A stretch of DNA of 64,000 bases, taken from Rhizomys pruinosus. Its lineage: Eukaryota; Chordata; Mammalia; Rodentia; Spalacidae. Where the stretch lies: positions 1,900,178-1,964,177 of the forward strand of contig VZQC01007129.1 of assembly GCA_009823505.1 (NCBI GenBank). The letters are read 5' to 3'. Below, one piece after another: positions 1 to 11,487 of the stretch. Below the pieces are notes generated by a model. It saw nothing but the letters and a program-made list of their open reading frames with translations, was not told where the DNA came from and made no database searches. A program made the position numbers and the translations under genes. Numbering within the stretch: position 1 is the stretch's first letter; each line of letters starts with the position of its first letter.

Positions 1-66
1 GATCGAACCCGGGTCCTCTGCAAGAGCAGTCGGTGCTTTTAACTGCTAGGCTATCTCTCCAGCCCC
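1..66 (-). repeat. B2-like SINE, cut by window edge
   Basis: This is the head region of the tRNA-derived B2-like SINE, read on the minus strand. It keeps the B-box-like 'GGTTCGATC' (as its complement) and the head 'GGGGCTGGAGAGATAG'. It directly abuts L1 ORF2 sequence, so it was inserted into that L1. The rest of the SINE lies outside the window. Confidence 0.85.
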
Positions 67-1129
67 GATGTCATCTTTCTTTATTGCTGCATAGAACTCC
101 ATTGTGTAGATGTACCACATATTCTCTATCAACTCATCAGTTGAAGGGCACTTGGGTTGGTTCCAGCTCTTGTGAAGAAAGCTGCAATAAACATGGCTAT
201 ACATGTATCTCTGGGGTAGGAGGAGTCGGATGGATATATATCCAAAAGTGGTATGACTGAGTCAGGTGGTAGGCTCATTTTGAGTCTTTTAAGCGTTGTC
301 CACACTGCTTTCCACAGTGGTTGTACAGGTTTGCATTCCCACCAGCAGTGGATGAGTGTTCCCCTTTCCCCACAACCTCTCTAGCATTTGGTATCATTTG
401 TTTTCTTAATCCTAGCCAGCCTTATCAGAGTGAGATGATATCTTAAAGTGGTTTTAATTTGCATTTCCTTAATTATTAGCAATGTTGAACACGTTTTAAG
501 ATGTTTCTCAGCCATCTCTAATTCCTCACTTGTGAAGTCTCTGGTCAGCTCTTTACTCCATCTTTTCAGTGAGTCATTTGTTTTCTTACTTGTTTGTTTT
601 TTGAGTAGTTTATATATTCTGGAAGTTAATGCTCTGTCAGTTATATCATCAGTGATGGTTTCCTCCCACTCTGTGGGTTTTCTCTTCAATTCCCTGATTG
701 TTTCTGTTGCTGTACAGAAGCTTTTGAGTTTAATGAGGTCCCACTTGTCAATTGTTGGCCTTATTTCTTGTGCAACTGCTGTCTGCTTTATAAAGTCTTT
801 TCCTACACCTATGTCTTGTAAGTTTGCTGCCAACGTTTTATTCTATCACCTTCAGAGTTTTGGATTTCACATTAAGGTCTTTGATCCATTTGGAGTTGTG
901 TTTGTACAAAGTGAGAGGTAGGGGTTTAATTTCATTCTACAAGTGGTGATCCAGTTTTGCCAACACCATTTGCTGAACATGCTGTCTTTACTCCATTGAG
1001 TCTCTTTGGCCCCCTTGTCAAATATGAAGTGGCTGAAATTGTATGTGCACAAGTTTGGACCTTCAGTTTTATTTTATTGGTCTACAGGTCTGTTTTTGTG
1101 CCAATACCAGGCTATTTTTATGACTATAG
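67..1129 (-). mobile_element. L1 fragment (ORF2 C-terminal part)
   Basis: Minus-strand translation gives degenerate L1 ORF2 C-terminal sequence: a '[11 protein letters not shown]' block near 930-970, then '[12 protein letters not shown]' near 720-760 and '[20 protein letters not shown]' near 490-550. Frameshifts separate the blocks. The copy stops dead at the single N at 1130, where the neighbouring sequence is L1 in the opposite orientation. The sequence that should follow resumes near 2354, so 1131-2342 interrupts this L1. Confidence 0.9.
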
Positions 1130-1130
1130 N

Positions 1131-1385
1131 GATACATGCACAGCCATGTTTATTTCAGCTCTCTTTATAATAGCAAGGAGTGTGAACCAACCCAAATGCC
1201 CCTCAACTGATGAGTGGATAGAGAAAATGTGGAACATCTACACAATGGGAGTTCTATGCAGCAGTAAAGAAAGATGACATCATGAGCTTTGCAGTTAAAT
1301 GGCTGGAGCTAGAAGATATCATGCTGAGTGAAGTAACACAGTCCCAGAAAAACAAACGACCTCACCAGTTACCTAATTGTATGCA
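1131..1385 (+). mobile_element. L1 3' end fragment (ORF2 terminus)
   Basis: Plus-strand L1 ORF2 terminal codons ('[12 protein letters not shown]', then 'LSEVTQSQKNKR') run into about 20 bp of 3' UTR-like sequence. Orientation is opposite to the L1 on the other side of the N at 1130. One extra base in 'ACAATGGGAGTTC' shifts the frame. No A-tail is visible at the 3' end; other sequence follows, then repeat R. Confidence 0.85.
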
Positions 1386-1401
1386 AACTGAGCAACGTCA
1401 A

Positions 1402-1523
1402 TGTGATCTGAAAACAACTGTGCTCTTATATTGTGAATCCCTTAAAAATAATAAACAAATTTTAAAAATGTTATATTCCTTGTGATCTGAAAACAACTGT
1501 GCTCTTAAATTGTGAATCCCTTA
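1402..1523. repeat. Direct duplication of a 43-bp block
   Basis: A block beginning TGTGATCTGAAAACAACTG occurs at 1402-1444 and again at 1481-1523 with one mismatch, a period of 79 bp. It looks like a local tandem duplication in noncoding sequence. Confidence 0.9.
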
Positions 1524-1524
1524 A

Positions 1525-2342
1525 CAGTTTCTAGAAATAAGGTACCATTTATCTTCAGAGTTAGGAATGTTTTGTATATGGGTGGAGGGTATGTATACAT
1601 ATTTTAGAGTATCATAAGATCAAAAGAATGAGGAAAAAAGTAGTTTGTAATGACATTATGTCTAACCACAGTATTTATTTATTGTTTTTTATTTTTTAAA
1701 TTTATTTTTCTATGTGTATGGATGTACTGTCTGCATGTAGGTTTGTGCATCTGTGTCATGCAATGCTGCGGAGGTCAGAAGAGGGTGTTGGATTTCCCTG
1801 TAACTGGAGTTACAGACAGTTCTCAGCTGCCATGTGAGCACTGGGGATTGAACCCATGTCCTCTGCAAGAGCAGTCAGCACTCTTAACTGCTAGGCCATC
1901 TCTCCAGTCCCCCACAGTATTTATTTTATGGGAGTGCTTCTTACTATTTCTTCTACAAGGCTGCTTGAGCTTTTGTTTAAGCCTTTTCTAAAATATTACA
2001 CAGTAGTAAAAAGTATCAGGCTGGTGTAACTTAGCCTTTCTGGATGCTTAATGACCATACTTAATGCCCATACCAATTTGGCTAAGGGTCTTAAGGGATA
2101 ACTTTGTTCCTTGCCCTCAGATGTCAACTAAGTCCCAGGGGACTATGCATGGGGGCATCTCTTGAAATGTCCTGCAATTGTGAGTCACCAGTCTTCCTGT
2201 GCAGGGAGGTCTTGGAGATACACTAATGTGAACTTCAACCAGTGTCAGAAAGTCTGCTCATGCTTCAAAAAGGGAAGCCTGGTCTAGCAAGACCTGATTT
2301 TGTCCTCAAATGGATGGAACTGGTAATTGAAAAGCCAAAAAG
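1525..2342 (+). repeat. Repeat R, partial copy R5 (5' portion)
   Basis: The part from about 1913 to 2342 aligns clearly with 50700-51130 (for example 'GGGGGCATCTCTT' and 'GTCTTCCTGTGCAGG' versus 'GGCTTCCTGTGCAGG'). The part before the SINE at 1690 is a weaker match. The copy ends at the single N at 2343. Noncoding; family not identified by me. Confidence 0.65.
1690..1912 (-). repeat. B2-like SINE with target duplication
   Basis: Full-length minus-strand SINE: T-rich tail at left, 'GGTCAGAAGAGGGTG' body, head 'GGGACTGGAGAGATGG' at right. A 14-bp target duplication CACAGTATTTATTT flanks it (1667-1680 and 1913-1926). It is inserted in repeat R5. Confidence 0.92.
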
Positions 2343-2353
2343 NAAAAAAGAAA

Positions 2354-2589
2354 TCCTTCCTGAATTGCTCTTTTCACTCAGGGTTGCTTTGGGCATTTCG
2401 GGTCTTTTGTTGTTCTACATGAATTTAAGATTTTTTCCAAGCCTGTGAAGAATGTCTTGAGTATTTTAATTGGAATTGCATTGAATCTGTATATTAATTT
2501 GGTAGAATGGACATTTTTACTATATTATTTTTTCCAATCCATGAGCATGGGAGATCTTTCCATCTTCTGATGTCTTATTCAATCTCCTA
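2354..2589 (-). mobile_element. L1 ORF2 fragment, continuation of 67-1129
   Basis: Minus-strand L1 sequence encoding the region around '[13 protein letters not shown]' with several substitutions. In L1-1 this segment directly follows the stretch equivalent to position 1129. Only a few tens of bases of the L1 are missing, so the two pieces are most simply one L1 split by the segment between the Ns. Confidence 0.85.
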
Positions 2590-3939
2590 AGGTAAATGGA
2601 TGAATACTTTCTTTTATCTGAAATTTTGTATGAATGCACAATGCTTCAATAAAAAAAAATTGGCTTTGAAAAAAAAGTGGAACTTGGTAGTGATGTTTAC
2701 TATTGCATGGCTCTGTCTGTCCTTGATCACATCTGATTAGACCAAGGTAGACAGCTGACCCAGGAGGGACACTTTATTGGCTGAAACTAGACAGTTCTAT
2801 TTTCCTTCTGAGGATAGCTTGTATGCTTCAGACCAGAGCAAATGTGGAACTCACAAGGTCATGTCAGCTTGGGAGTGACTGCCAGGAAGCAGCTACTCTT
2901 CGGGACTTCATATATTGATGAGTAAAGAGACTACAGTATGCAGAGAAAGCTATATACAGAAGTCAAGTGAGAGGTCCTGTGTCAAGTGAGAAGTCCTACG
3001 TCTGAGAGAGACCCACACCCGGCAGGCAAATGGTTTACTCTGGTGGGCTGCCCAATCTTTCATGAATCTCTTGGCTAGTGTTTAAGTGTTTTATTTAGTT
3101 TTTATCTCTTCTTAATAAGCAGTCCTTTACCCAAACAGCACCCCAGTCAGAAGGACACTAGCACCACCAAATTGCTGGAAGCTATTTTTGGCACCACTAA
3201 ATTGCCGGAAGGTAACTTCTTGCTTTATGCTCTTCTTACACTGACATTTAGTTCTCTCCTCCTCTCCCCTTCATAAGCCTAACACTTTTCTGATCTTCCT
3301 CTAACCTCTTTCAGAGCTGTAGTATGGTGGCAGACAACACCTTACTGCTTACTACCTAGGTTACTAGCACCTCCACTTAGAGTTACCCTCTTATTGATCC
3401 CTTAAAGCAGGGGTTGAAAGGAAATATTTCTTCATTTTCTTTACCTCTGACTCTAATTTGGAAGCTTCATCAATCTGGAAAGAGGGGAACGAGCATGAGT
3501 CAGGAACCCCCAGGCTGTCTCAGTTCTTTTTGGTCCTGCCAAGCACCTGGGGCATCACCAGTCTTCTCAGACCCTCCTCAGCTCCATACTGTCCTGAGAG
3601 GAAGATTGCCCCCCCCCCTTTTCTGATCTCCTTGATGGGCTCCTGGTTCTGGAAAACAAAAGCCTGGAGGAATGTTGGCTCCTGGAGAAACAAGTTCCCT
3701 CACTTGACATCTCCTTTCAGGGCCTTGGTCACCTGTGTGATTTTTATCAGATGCACCCTGAAAGTATTGGCACAGGAATAATTGTCTTTGAGAGCCAGGT
3801 AGCCTTTCCTGGCTCTTGGGTGAGATTAACTCAGGAAGCTAAGGTCTCTGATGACCACCTAAGACACATGAACCAGTGGCTTTTGGGTCCTTGTCTCAAA
3901 TTTGAGGAAAGAAATTCACAGACCACAGATGGTGAGTTT
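2590..3939. other. Stretch without recognised genes
   Basis: I see no convincing coding exon or known repeat here. Two A-rich runs lie at 2650-2680 and a C-rich run at 3609-3618. The frames at 3414-3781 overlap each other and have no family resemblance that I can see. Confidence 0.5.
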
Positions 3940-4820
3940 TAGAAAGAAGTATTATTTACTGTAGAGAGTTTAGACAGAGGAAGAAGGCAGAGCTCCTGCA
4001 CAGCAGCCATGTTCCTGGGAGGGGGATTCCATTGAGCTTCACTGCCCAGAGTTAGTAAGCTTTTAGTGGATGGAGGAAGGGAAGGGAAGATGAGCTGGTG
4101 AGTTCAATTCCCATTCCAGGTGTCCAGGTCCCTGTGGCTTTGGTCACATTCCTCAATATTGGTTCCAGAACAAGGTACTCCTTTAGGGAAAAGAGAAAAG
4201 CAAACAACAATAACAACAACAACAGCAACAACAAACAACAAACAGACCCACTTCCTGACATCCCCAGCCTCTAACTATGGCAGATCCAGAGACATTTTTG
4301 GCATAGATACTTCTGGAATCTCTGGCCTTGTCAAGGACAAGTATACTGCAGGTTCAAGGACACTTCTGACTCTTAGCCAAGAAAGAAACTGGTCACTTTT
4401 CTTTTGGGGTCTTTTTACCCTAAATTGACTAGTCAATTTCTACTTCCTTTTATCATCAGTGGGATACTATTGAGCCTTTCTACTTTGTGGTTAATAAGGC
4501 TTTACTTGATGGAGGCCTGAAGCTGTGGATGACCTGGACAGTCCAGTTCCCAACTGCCAGGGTCCAGATGCTTTGAGCTGTTAGTCACATCTTTAATGTG
4601 ATTTTGGTATGGGCTGAGGGAAGACCAGACCCTACTTTCTGGTAGTGCTAGCCTCTGGACATGGCGGAAACAGAGATATTTTGCTTAAACACTTCTGGCA
4701 TCTCTGGCCACTGACAAAGATATTTCTGGTTTTTAGCTAAGAAAGAAAATGGTTATTTTTCTTGGGTCTTTTTCCCTAAACTACCCGGCTAACTTACCTT
4801 CTGTTATCAACACTATTAAA
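3940..4820 (-). mobile_element. Possible 3' LTR region of ERV-A with internal duplication
   Basis: On the minus strand, two blocks start with TGTTGATAA (from about 4817) and TGATGATAA (from about 4457), and each is followed by a conserved 'AAAAGACCC' stretch. They are diverged direct repeats of about 165-190 bp. Farther on, minus-strand CCACTAAAAGC (near 4055) could be a TATA-like box and AATAAT lies near 3950. Position, just 3' of the ERV-A pol remnants on the same strand, suggests an LTR, but no matching 5' LTR was proved. Confidence 0.35.
4201..4247. repeat. (CAA)n simple repeat
   Basis: Irregular CAA/CAACAG run; low complexity. Confidence 0.95.
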
Positions 4821-5320
4821 AGAAAATGTCCCCAAATGGATTTCTAGGAAGAATAATTCTCTGATATGATTACTGACCCTAAAACCGAAGTAGCTGCTTG
4901 TTACTACATAAGCGAACAGGCTCCTAGTATGGGCTCATAGAAAGCACACTTCAGAGATGGAGACTCACCCATCAGGTTGCAACACCCTGTTGTTCAGGAG
5001 CACAGCACTGTTTTAGCAGGTCTTTGTCTGACAGACAGAAGAATTTAAACATGGACTCCAAAGGAGACTTGAGGGGACATTTGTTGTAATTTGTGAGGAA
5101 AAAGAATAGCAGAGCCCGAAAGCTGGAAATCCGCATGTGCAGGAAAGAAGAGGAGGAGACAAAAATATGCTTTCAAAGTTAGAAATCCAGAAGGCAGGCA
5201 GTTTCCACTAGGGAAGTCTGTGAGGAGCAGCATGGGGAGGGGGCTTTCAGAGGGAAGGTGAATGTCTGGAGTGTCAAGCAGGATTAGGATTTTTGCTGAT
5301 ATTTAAAAAGCAAAGATAGG

Positions 5321-5425
5321 AGCTGGAGAGATGGCTCAATGGTTAAGAGCACCAACTGCTCTTGTAGAGGACCCAGGTTCAATTCTCAGCACTCTCATGG
5401 TGGCTTTCTAAACTTCATCCTCTGG
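5321..5425 (+). repeat. B2-like SINE, 3'-truncated
   Basis: Starts 'GGAGCTGGAGAGATGGC' and keeps the tRNA-like promoter region ('GGTTAAGAGCACC', 'CCCAGGTTCAATTC'), then loses similarity after the 'ATGGTGGCTTT' block. It interrupts the ERV-A remnant. Confidence 0.85.
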
Positions 5426-6352
5426 TCTAATAGGTAATGACTACCTCCTTGACAGTTGCCTTTGAATAGTTTTAAGGCCAATTTGTGAGTTTTATCTTTT
5501 CTTAAATGGAAGGTCTGGCAAAGAGTCTTAAGGACCTTCCATTGACTAGATGCTGACGGTAGAGTTCATCTGACTGTATCCATCCTAAAACATGGAAGCT
5601 ACATGCCTTATGGAGTGCTTACTTCATCTTGGTAGGAGAGTACTGGGACCTCATCTCTCTTATAGAATCGTCCCAGATTAAAGGTCTTCTGTTGCATTAA
5701 ATGCTAGACATTTTTGTGCCACTGACTTACCTGTGGCATCTGTTAACAAACTTCCATCAGATATCTTGTCTACCTATTTTGGATGTTCTCTACAATTTAT
5801 CATTGCTACTCATCAAGGATGGGAGACTGAAGATGGCAGCCTATGGAGCTTTCTCTCAGTGGTGCTTTATAGGTAATCCATCTGCCATAAGAAAATGTCT
5901 TTCCTTTCAAATGGCTGTGTGAGCATGGAGAATATACTTGGAATTTGCATAAATATTGACCCTCTTTCTATTTAGTTCAAGGGCCCTGTCAGGGCGACCA
6001 ATTCTGCTAGCTAGGTACTCATGCCTAAGGGGAGAGGCAAGATTTCAGTAGCTTCATTTGGGGTTGCTACTGTGTGTTCTCTCTTTCAGGTTCCCTGATC
6101 TACACAGGAGCTCTTTTCTGTAATGAGAATCCAATATGGCTTCCCCAAGATTTTTTAAGGTCTTCCCTGGTCCCAAGTCTACAACAACTTGTTTATAGCC
6201 ATATCTCAGTTCTTCCATCTTCTCTGGGAGGAAATTTGCTGGGTTTAGGGAGAGACAGGTTTTTTGTTTTCTTTTGTTTTGTTGCTTTTTTTTTTTTAAG
6301 CTGGACTACTTTTTATGAGGTGATTGTTAATCAACAACTCTCATTTGAGGCT
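5426..6352 (-). pseudogene. ERV-A pol remnant: RNase H domain and downstream part
   Basis: Minus-strand translation of 5910-6010 gives 'AELVALTGPLEL' followed by 'VNIYANSKYILHAHTAI'. This matches the part of class I retroviral RNase H that carries the helix and the 'DSRYAF' active-site strand; here the Asp of that motif reads Asn. Frameshifts and stops occur on both sides. The piece lies directly beyond the L1-1 insertion and continues the pol sequence that ends at 11921, so the two were one gene before L1-1 inserted. The region at 5450-5700 may hold integrase remnants, but I could not confirm that. Confidence 0.6.
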
Positions 6353-6364
6353 AACAGTCCTTTT
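6353..6364. repeat. Target duplication of L1-1, left copy
   Basis: AACAGTCCTTTT at 6353-6364 is repeated exactly at 11909-11920. The pair brackets the whole L1-1 and marks its insertion into ERV-A pol. Confidence 0.85.
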
Positions 6365-6672
6365 TTTCCCTGTTGTTGTTGTTGTTATTGTTGTTTCCAA
6401 TATGCATTATGGCCAACTGCTTTGGACAAAAGCTCAGGGTGCCCTTACAGAAGAAATACTTACAACTAGGTAACTGGCACTAGCATCCACAGATGAGGGA
6501 TACCATTTGTCGTTTGTTTTTCTGGGACTGTGTTACTTCACTCAGCATGATGTCCTCTAGCTCCAGCTATTTTCCTGCAAAGCTCGTGATGTTGTCTTTC
6601 TTTACTGCTGCATAGAACTCCATTGTGAAGATGTACCACATTTTCTCTATCCACTCGTCAGTTGAGGGTCAT

Positions 6673-9600
6673 TTAGGTTGGATCCAGCTCCTTGCTATTG
6701 TAAAGAGAGCTGCAATAAACATGGCCATGCATGTATCTCTGTGGTGGGGTAAGTCTTGAGGGTACATGCCCAGGAGTGGTATGGCTGGGTTGGGTGGCAA
6801 GTTCATTCCAAGACTTCCAAGGGTTCTCCACACTACTTTGCCAGGGTGGCTGTACAAGTTTACATTCCCACCAGCAGTAGATGAGTGTTCCCCTTTCCCC
6901 ACGACCTCTCCAGCACTTGGTATCATTTGTTTTCTTGATCCTAGCCAGTCTTATTGGAGTAAGATGATATCTTAAAGAGGTTTTGATTTCCATTTCCTTA
7001 ATGATTAGTGATGTTGAACACTTCTTAAGGTGTTTCTCAGCCATCTCTAATTCCTCACTTGTGAAGTCTCTGTTCAGTTCTTTGCTCCATCTATTGAGTG
7101 GGTCATTTGTTTTCTTTTTTCTTTGTTTTTTGAGTAGTTTATATATTCTGGAAATCAATGCTTTGTCAGATGTATCTGCAGTGAAGGTTTCCTCCCACTC
7201 TGTGGGATTTCTCTTCACTTCCTTGATTGTTTCTTTTGATGTACAGAAGCTTTTGAGTTTAATGAGGTCCCATTTGTCAATTGTCGACCTTAATTCTTGT
7301 GCAGCTGCTGTCTGATTTAGGAAGTCTTTTCCTACGCCTATGTCTTGTAGTCTGCTGCCAACTTTTTCTTCTATCACCTTCAGAGTTTGGGGTTTCACGT
7401 TGAGGTCTTTAATCCATCTGGAGTTGACTTTTGTACAGGGTGAGAGGTAGGGGTTTAATTTCATTCTTCTACAAGTGGTGATCCAGTTTTGCCAACACCA
7501 CTTGCTGAAGATGCTGTCTTTTCTCCATTGTGGTTTCTTGGCCCCCTTGTCAAATATGAGATGGCTGAAATTGTATGTGCTCAGATTTGGATCTTCGGTT
7601 TTGTTCCATTGGTCAACAGGTCTGTTTTTGTGCCAGTACCAGGCTGTTTTTATGACTATAGCCCTGTAGTATAGTTTAAAATCTGGTATAGAGATCCCTC
7701 CTGTGTAGCTCTTTTCACTCAGGATTGATTTGGCTATTCGGGGTCTTTTGTTTCTCCAAATGAATTTAAGAACTTTTGTTTCCAAGCCTGTGAAGAAACT
7801 CTTGGGGATTTTGATTGGGATTGCATTAAATCTATACAAGAGTTTTGGTAAAATGGACATTTTTACAATGTTAATTTTCCCAATCCATGAGCATGGGAGG
7901 TTTTTCCATCTTCTGAGGTCTTCTTCAATTTCTTTCTTTAAGGGTTTAAAATTTTTGTTGTAGAGGTCTTTGGTGTCTTTGGTTAGGTTTGTTCCTAGGT
8001 ATCTTATTGTTTTTGAGGCTATTGTGAGTGGGAAGGTCTCTTTGAATTCTTTCTCCAGTTGCTTGTTCTTGGTGTAAAGAAAGGCCATTGATTTTCTAAG
8101 GTTAATTTTGTATCCTGCCACTTTGCTGAAGCTGTTAATCGTTTCTAGGAGTTTTCTGGTGGAGTTTTTTGCATCTCTTAAGTAAACAATCATATCATCA
8201 GCAAATAGGGATAGTTTGACTTCCTCTTTTCCAATTAGTACTCCTTTAATATCCTTTTCTTGCCTTATTGCTCTAGCAAGTGTTTCAAGCACTATATTGA
8301 AGAGGAGTGGTGATAGGGGGCAGCCTTGCCGAGTTCCTACCTTTAAAGGGAATGTTTCCGTCATTTCCCCATTTAGGATGATATTGGCTGTGGGTTTCCT
8401 GTATATGGCTTTGATTACATTGAGGAATGATCCCTCCAATCCAATTCCTTCTAGGACTTTAAGCATGAAGGGATGCTGGATTTTGTCAAAGGCTTTTTCA
8501 GCATCAATTGAGATGATGGTGTGGTTTTTGTCTTTGATTCCGTTTATGTGTTTGATGATGTTTATTGATTTTCGTATGTTGAACCATCCCTGCATCTCTG
8601 GTATGAATCCAACTTGGTCATGATGGATGATCTTCTTGATGTGGGTCTGTATGCGATTTGCCAGTATTCTGTTTAGAATTTTGGCATCTGTGTTCATGAG
8701 GGAGATGGGTCTATAATTCTCCTTTTTAGTTGGATCTTTGCCTGGTTTTGGTAATAGAGTGATGTTGGCTTCATAGAAGGAATTTGGGAGAATTCCCTCT
8801 GATTGTATACTTCTAAACAGTTTCAGAAATAATGGTTGTAGGTCTTTTTGAAATGTTTTATAGAATTCTGCTGTGAAACCGTCTGGGCCTGGGCTTTTTT
8901 TAGTTGGGAGGCTTCTTACTACATCCTCTATTTCTTCATATGTTATGGGTCTGTTTAAGCTGCTGGTCTCCTCTTGGCCAAGCTTTGGTGATTCCCAAGA
9001 TTTCAGATATTCATCCATTTCTTCTAGATTTTCAAACTTGGTAGAATATAGGTTCTTGTAATATTCCCATATAATTTTCTTGATCTTTTCCTTGTCCGTT
9101 GTGATATTTCCCTTTTCATCACAGATTGTATTGATTTGGAGTTGTTCCTTCTTTCTTTTTGTTAACTGGGCTAGAGGTCTGTCTATCTTGTTTATTCTTT
9201 CAAAGAACCAACTTTTGGCTTCATTGATTTTTTGTATTGTTTTCTTTGTTTCTATTTCATTGATTTCTGCTCTGATTTTTGTTATTTCTTCCTGTCTGTT
9301 GCGTTTAGGGTTCATCTGTTGTTGCCTCTCAAGTGCTTTTAGCTGTAGTGTTAGATCATTCACTTGTGCTCTTTCTGTTTTTCTAATGTAGGCACCCAGG
9401 GCTATAAATTTCCCTCTTAGGACTGCTTTTAAGGTATCCCATAAGTTTTGTTGTGTTGTATTGTCATTGTCATTCAGTTCCAGGAATGTTTTTATTTCTT
9501 TCTTTATCTCTTCCTTGACCCATTCATTATTCAAGAGTGTGTTGTTTAGTCTCCATGTGTTCTTGTAGGCAGGAGGGCTTGTCCTGGTGTTGATGTTGAG

Positions 9601-10314
9601 CTTCATTGCACTGTGGTCTGACAGGATGCATGAAATTATTTCAATCTTTTTGTATTTGTAGAGGTTTCTTCTGTGTCCCAGGATGTGGTCGATTTTGGAG
9701 AATGTTCCGTGGGGTGCTGAGTAGAAAGTGTATTCTCTGGTATTAGGATGGAATGTTCGGTAGAGGTCTATGAGGTCCATTTGGTGTATCATATCGTTCA
9801 GTTCAGATGTCTCTCTGTTTATTTTTTGTCCTGTTGACCTATCCAAAGGACTCAGTGGGGTATTGAAATCTCCCACTATGAGTGTGCTGGGGTTAGTCTG
9901 TGACTTGTGGTCCTGGAGAATTGTCTTTATAAAGTTTGGTGCACCAGAATTTGGGGCATATATATTCATAATTGTGAAATCTTCTTGGTGGATTGTTCCT
10001 TTGATGAAAATGTAATGGCCTTCTTTGTCTCTTCTGATTTCTTTTACTTTGAAGTCTATTTTATCCGATATTAAAATAGCAACACCTGCTTTCTTTTTGG
10101 TACCATTTGCTTGGAATATTTTTTTCCATCCCTTCACTTTAAGGTGGTGCCTGTCCTTGAAGGTAAGATGTGTTTCTTGCAGACAGCATATCGATGGATT
10201 CTGTTTCCTAATCCAGTCTCCCAGTCTATGTCTTTTGATTGGGGAATTTAGTCCATTAATATTTAAGGTTATGACTGATAGGTTTGTGTTGCTTCCTTTT
10301 GCCTTATTATCCAT
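6673..10314 (-). CDS. ORF2: L1-1 ORF2: endonuclease-reverse transcriptase, C-terminal frameshift
   Basis: The frame is 1213 residues, against about 1275-1280 for intact mouse or human ORF2p. The N-terminal AP-endonuclease-like domain keeps Asn20, 'QETHL' with Glu47, 'GDFNTP' and 'SDHS' near residue 232. The RT domain keeps '[11 protein letters not shown]' and the catalytic FADD at residues 704-707. Around 6836-6841 one extra base relative to L1-2 shifts the frame, so the last about 60 residues are out of frame and the normal C-terminus is lost. In the C-terminal Cys motif (C-x3-C-x7-H-x4-C), the second Cys reads Arg and the His reads Tyr. ORF1 ends 41 bp upstream. Endonuclease and RT catalysis look preserved; retrotransposition competence is doubtful. 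Confidence 0.93.
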   Translation of the reverse strand: MDNKAKGSNTNLSVITLNINGLNSPIKRHRLGDWIRKQNPSICCLQETHLTFKDRHHLKVKGWKKIFQANGTKKKAGVAILISDKIDFKVKEIRRDKEGHYIFIKGTIHQEDFTIMNIYAPNSGAPNFIKTILQDHKSQTNPSTLIVGDFNTPLSPLDRSTGQKINRETSELNDMIHQMDLIDLYRTFHPNTREYTFYSAPHGTFSKIDHILGHRRNLYKYKKIEIISCILSDHSAMKLNINTRTSPPAYKNTWRLNNTLLNNEWVKEEIKKEIKTFLELNDNDNTTQQNLWDTLKAVLRGKFIALGAYIRKTERAQVNDLTLQLKALERQQQMNPKRNRQEEITKIRAEINEIETKKTIQKINEAKSWFFERINKIDRPLAQLTKRKKEQLQINTICDEKGNITTDKEKIKKIIWEYYKNLYSTKFENLEEMDEYLKSWESPKLGQEETSSLNRPITYEEIEDVVRSLPTKKSPGPDGFTAEFYKTFQKDLQPLFLKLFRSIQSEGILPNSFYEANITLLPKPGKDPTKKENYRPISLMNTDAKILNRILANRIQTHIKKIIHHDQVGFIPEMQGWFNIRKSINIIKHINGIKDKNHTIISIDAEKAFDKIQHPFMLKVLEGIGLEGSFLNVIKAIYRKPTANIILNGEMTETFPLKVGTRQGCPLSPLLFNIVLETLARAIRQEKDIKGVLIGKEEVKLSLFADDMIVYLRDAKNSTRKLLETINSFSKVAGYKINLRKSMAFLYTKNKQLEKEFKETFPLTIASKTIRYLGTNLTKDTKDLYNKNFKPLKKEIEEDLRRWKNLPCSWIGKINIVKMSILPKLLYRFNAIPIKIPKSFFTGLETKVLKFIWRNKRPRIAKSILSEKSYTGGISIPDFKLYYRAIVIKTAWYWHKNRPVDQWNKTEDPNLSTYNFSHLIFDKGAKKPQWRKDSIFSKWCWQNWITTCRRMKLNPYLSPCTKVNSRWIKDLNVKPQTLKVIEEKVGSRLQDIGVGKDFLNQTAAAQELRSTIDKWDLIKLKSFCTSKETIKEVKRNPTEWEETFTADTSDKALISRIYKLLKKQRKKKTNDPLNRWSKELNRDFTSEELEMAEKHLKKCSTSLIIKEMEIKTSLRYHLTPIRLARIKKTNDTKCWRGRGERGTLIYCWWECKLVQPPWQSSVENPWKSWNELATQPSHTTPGHVPSRLTPPQRYMHGHVYCSSLYNSKELDPT

Positions 10315-10355
10315 CTGCGGTTTTGATTTAGGTTTCTACTTCTGCAGTTATGCTT

Positions 10356-11487
10356 TTATTGATTTCTCCTTCTAGTTGCCTGGGGTTGGTTGCTCCTTTC
10401 TTCTGTTCTTTGGATTGCTTCAAGTATTCTCTGAAGGGTTGGTTTTCCGGACATGTATTCTTTCAAGTTGTTTATGTCATGGAAGATTTTCCTCTCTCCT
10501 TCCACTATGATTGACATTTTTGCTGGGTATAGTAACCTGGGCTGGCATCCATTGTCCCTCAACACTGGGAATGCTTTGCTCCAGGTTCTTCTTGCCTTCA
10601 TCGTTTGCTGTGAGAAGTCCGTTGTTATTCTGATAGGTTTCCCCTTATAGGTCACTTGTTGTTTTTCTCTTGTCGCTTTAAGAATTTTCTCTTTGTTTTG
10701 GGTGTCCAGCATTTTAACTATGATGTGGCGTGGAGAATTTCTTTTCTGATCTTGTCTGTTTGGAGTTCTATGTGCTTCTTGTATTGGTATTGGTTTGTCC
10801 TTTTTTAGTTTGGGGAAGTTTTCATCTATTATTCTGTTGAAGATCTGATCAATACCTTTCTCTTGGGATTCTTCTCCTTCCTCTATTCCTATGATGCGGA
10901 GGTTTGATCTTTTCATAGTGTCCCACAGCTCCTGGTTTTTCCACTTTTGTGTATTTTTAAATTTTTCATAATCTTTCCTTGAGGTTTTTCGTTGTTCTGT
11001 GTTATCTTCCAGGTCTGATATTCTTTGTTCTGCTTCCTCCATTCTGCTTCTGAGGCTTTTTCCATTCCTTTCCTCTTGAATGGATGAGTGTTTGATTTCC
11101 TTTTTTTATTTTGTCTTCTCATTTCTTTAGTATTTCTACTTCTTTTTGGAGCTTCTCCATCTCTTCTTGTAGCTCTTTTGTTCGCTGGTTGATTTCTTTA
11201 TGTTTTTCAGCATGGGATCTTTTCAGTGTTTCTACTTCCTTCCAGAGCTTGTCACTCTCTTTCTCTAGGTCCTTCTTGAGTTCCTCATTCTCTTTTCTTA
11301 GTTCTTTGATTTGTTCTTTATAATCTTGTAATTCTTTAAATATGTTCTCAATTGTGTTTCTAATGTCTGTGTCCTGGGGCATACCCAGAGGGATCCCACT
11401 GCAGGAGTCTTCCATAGGGTTGGTAAAGCTTGGCACAGTATTATCCTGTCCCTTTCCAGTGTTGTCTCTTCTTCGTGATCCTGGCAT
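10356..11487 (-). pseudogene. ORF1: L1-1 ORF1: RNA-binding chaperone, one frameshift
   Basis: The N-terminal part (11487 down to about 11119) begins 'MPGSRRRDN'. I prefer this start to the in-frame Met at 11538 because L1-2 has the same 'MPG' start context. It is rich in Lys/Glu heptads, the expected coiled-coil trimer stalk. A frameshift near an A-run at 11100-11120 separates it from a 228-residue frame (10356-11042). That frame carries the RRM block ('NLRIIGIEEGEE') and the C-terminal domain ('YKGKPIRITTDFS', 'ARRTWSKAFPVLRD'). One frameshift therefore separates this ORF1 from a continuous frame. Confidence 0.85.

Noticed and set aside
3414..3781. Two overlapping plus-strand frames of 70 and 107 residues
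   Set aside because: They overlap in different frames, show no domain and have no splice-site support.
6983..10375. Many plus-strand frames rich in Phe/Ser/Leu opposite L1-1
   Set aside because: Antisense shadows of L1-1 ORF1/ORF2; the same shadows occur opposite L1-2.
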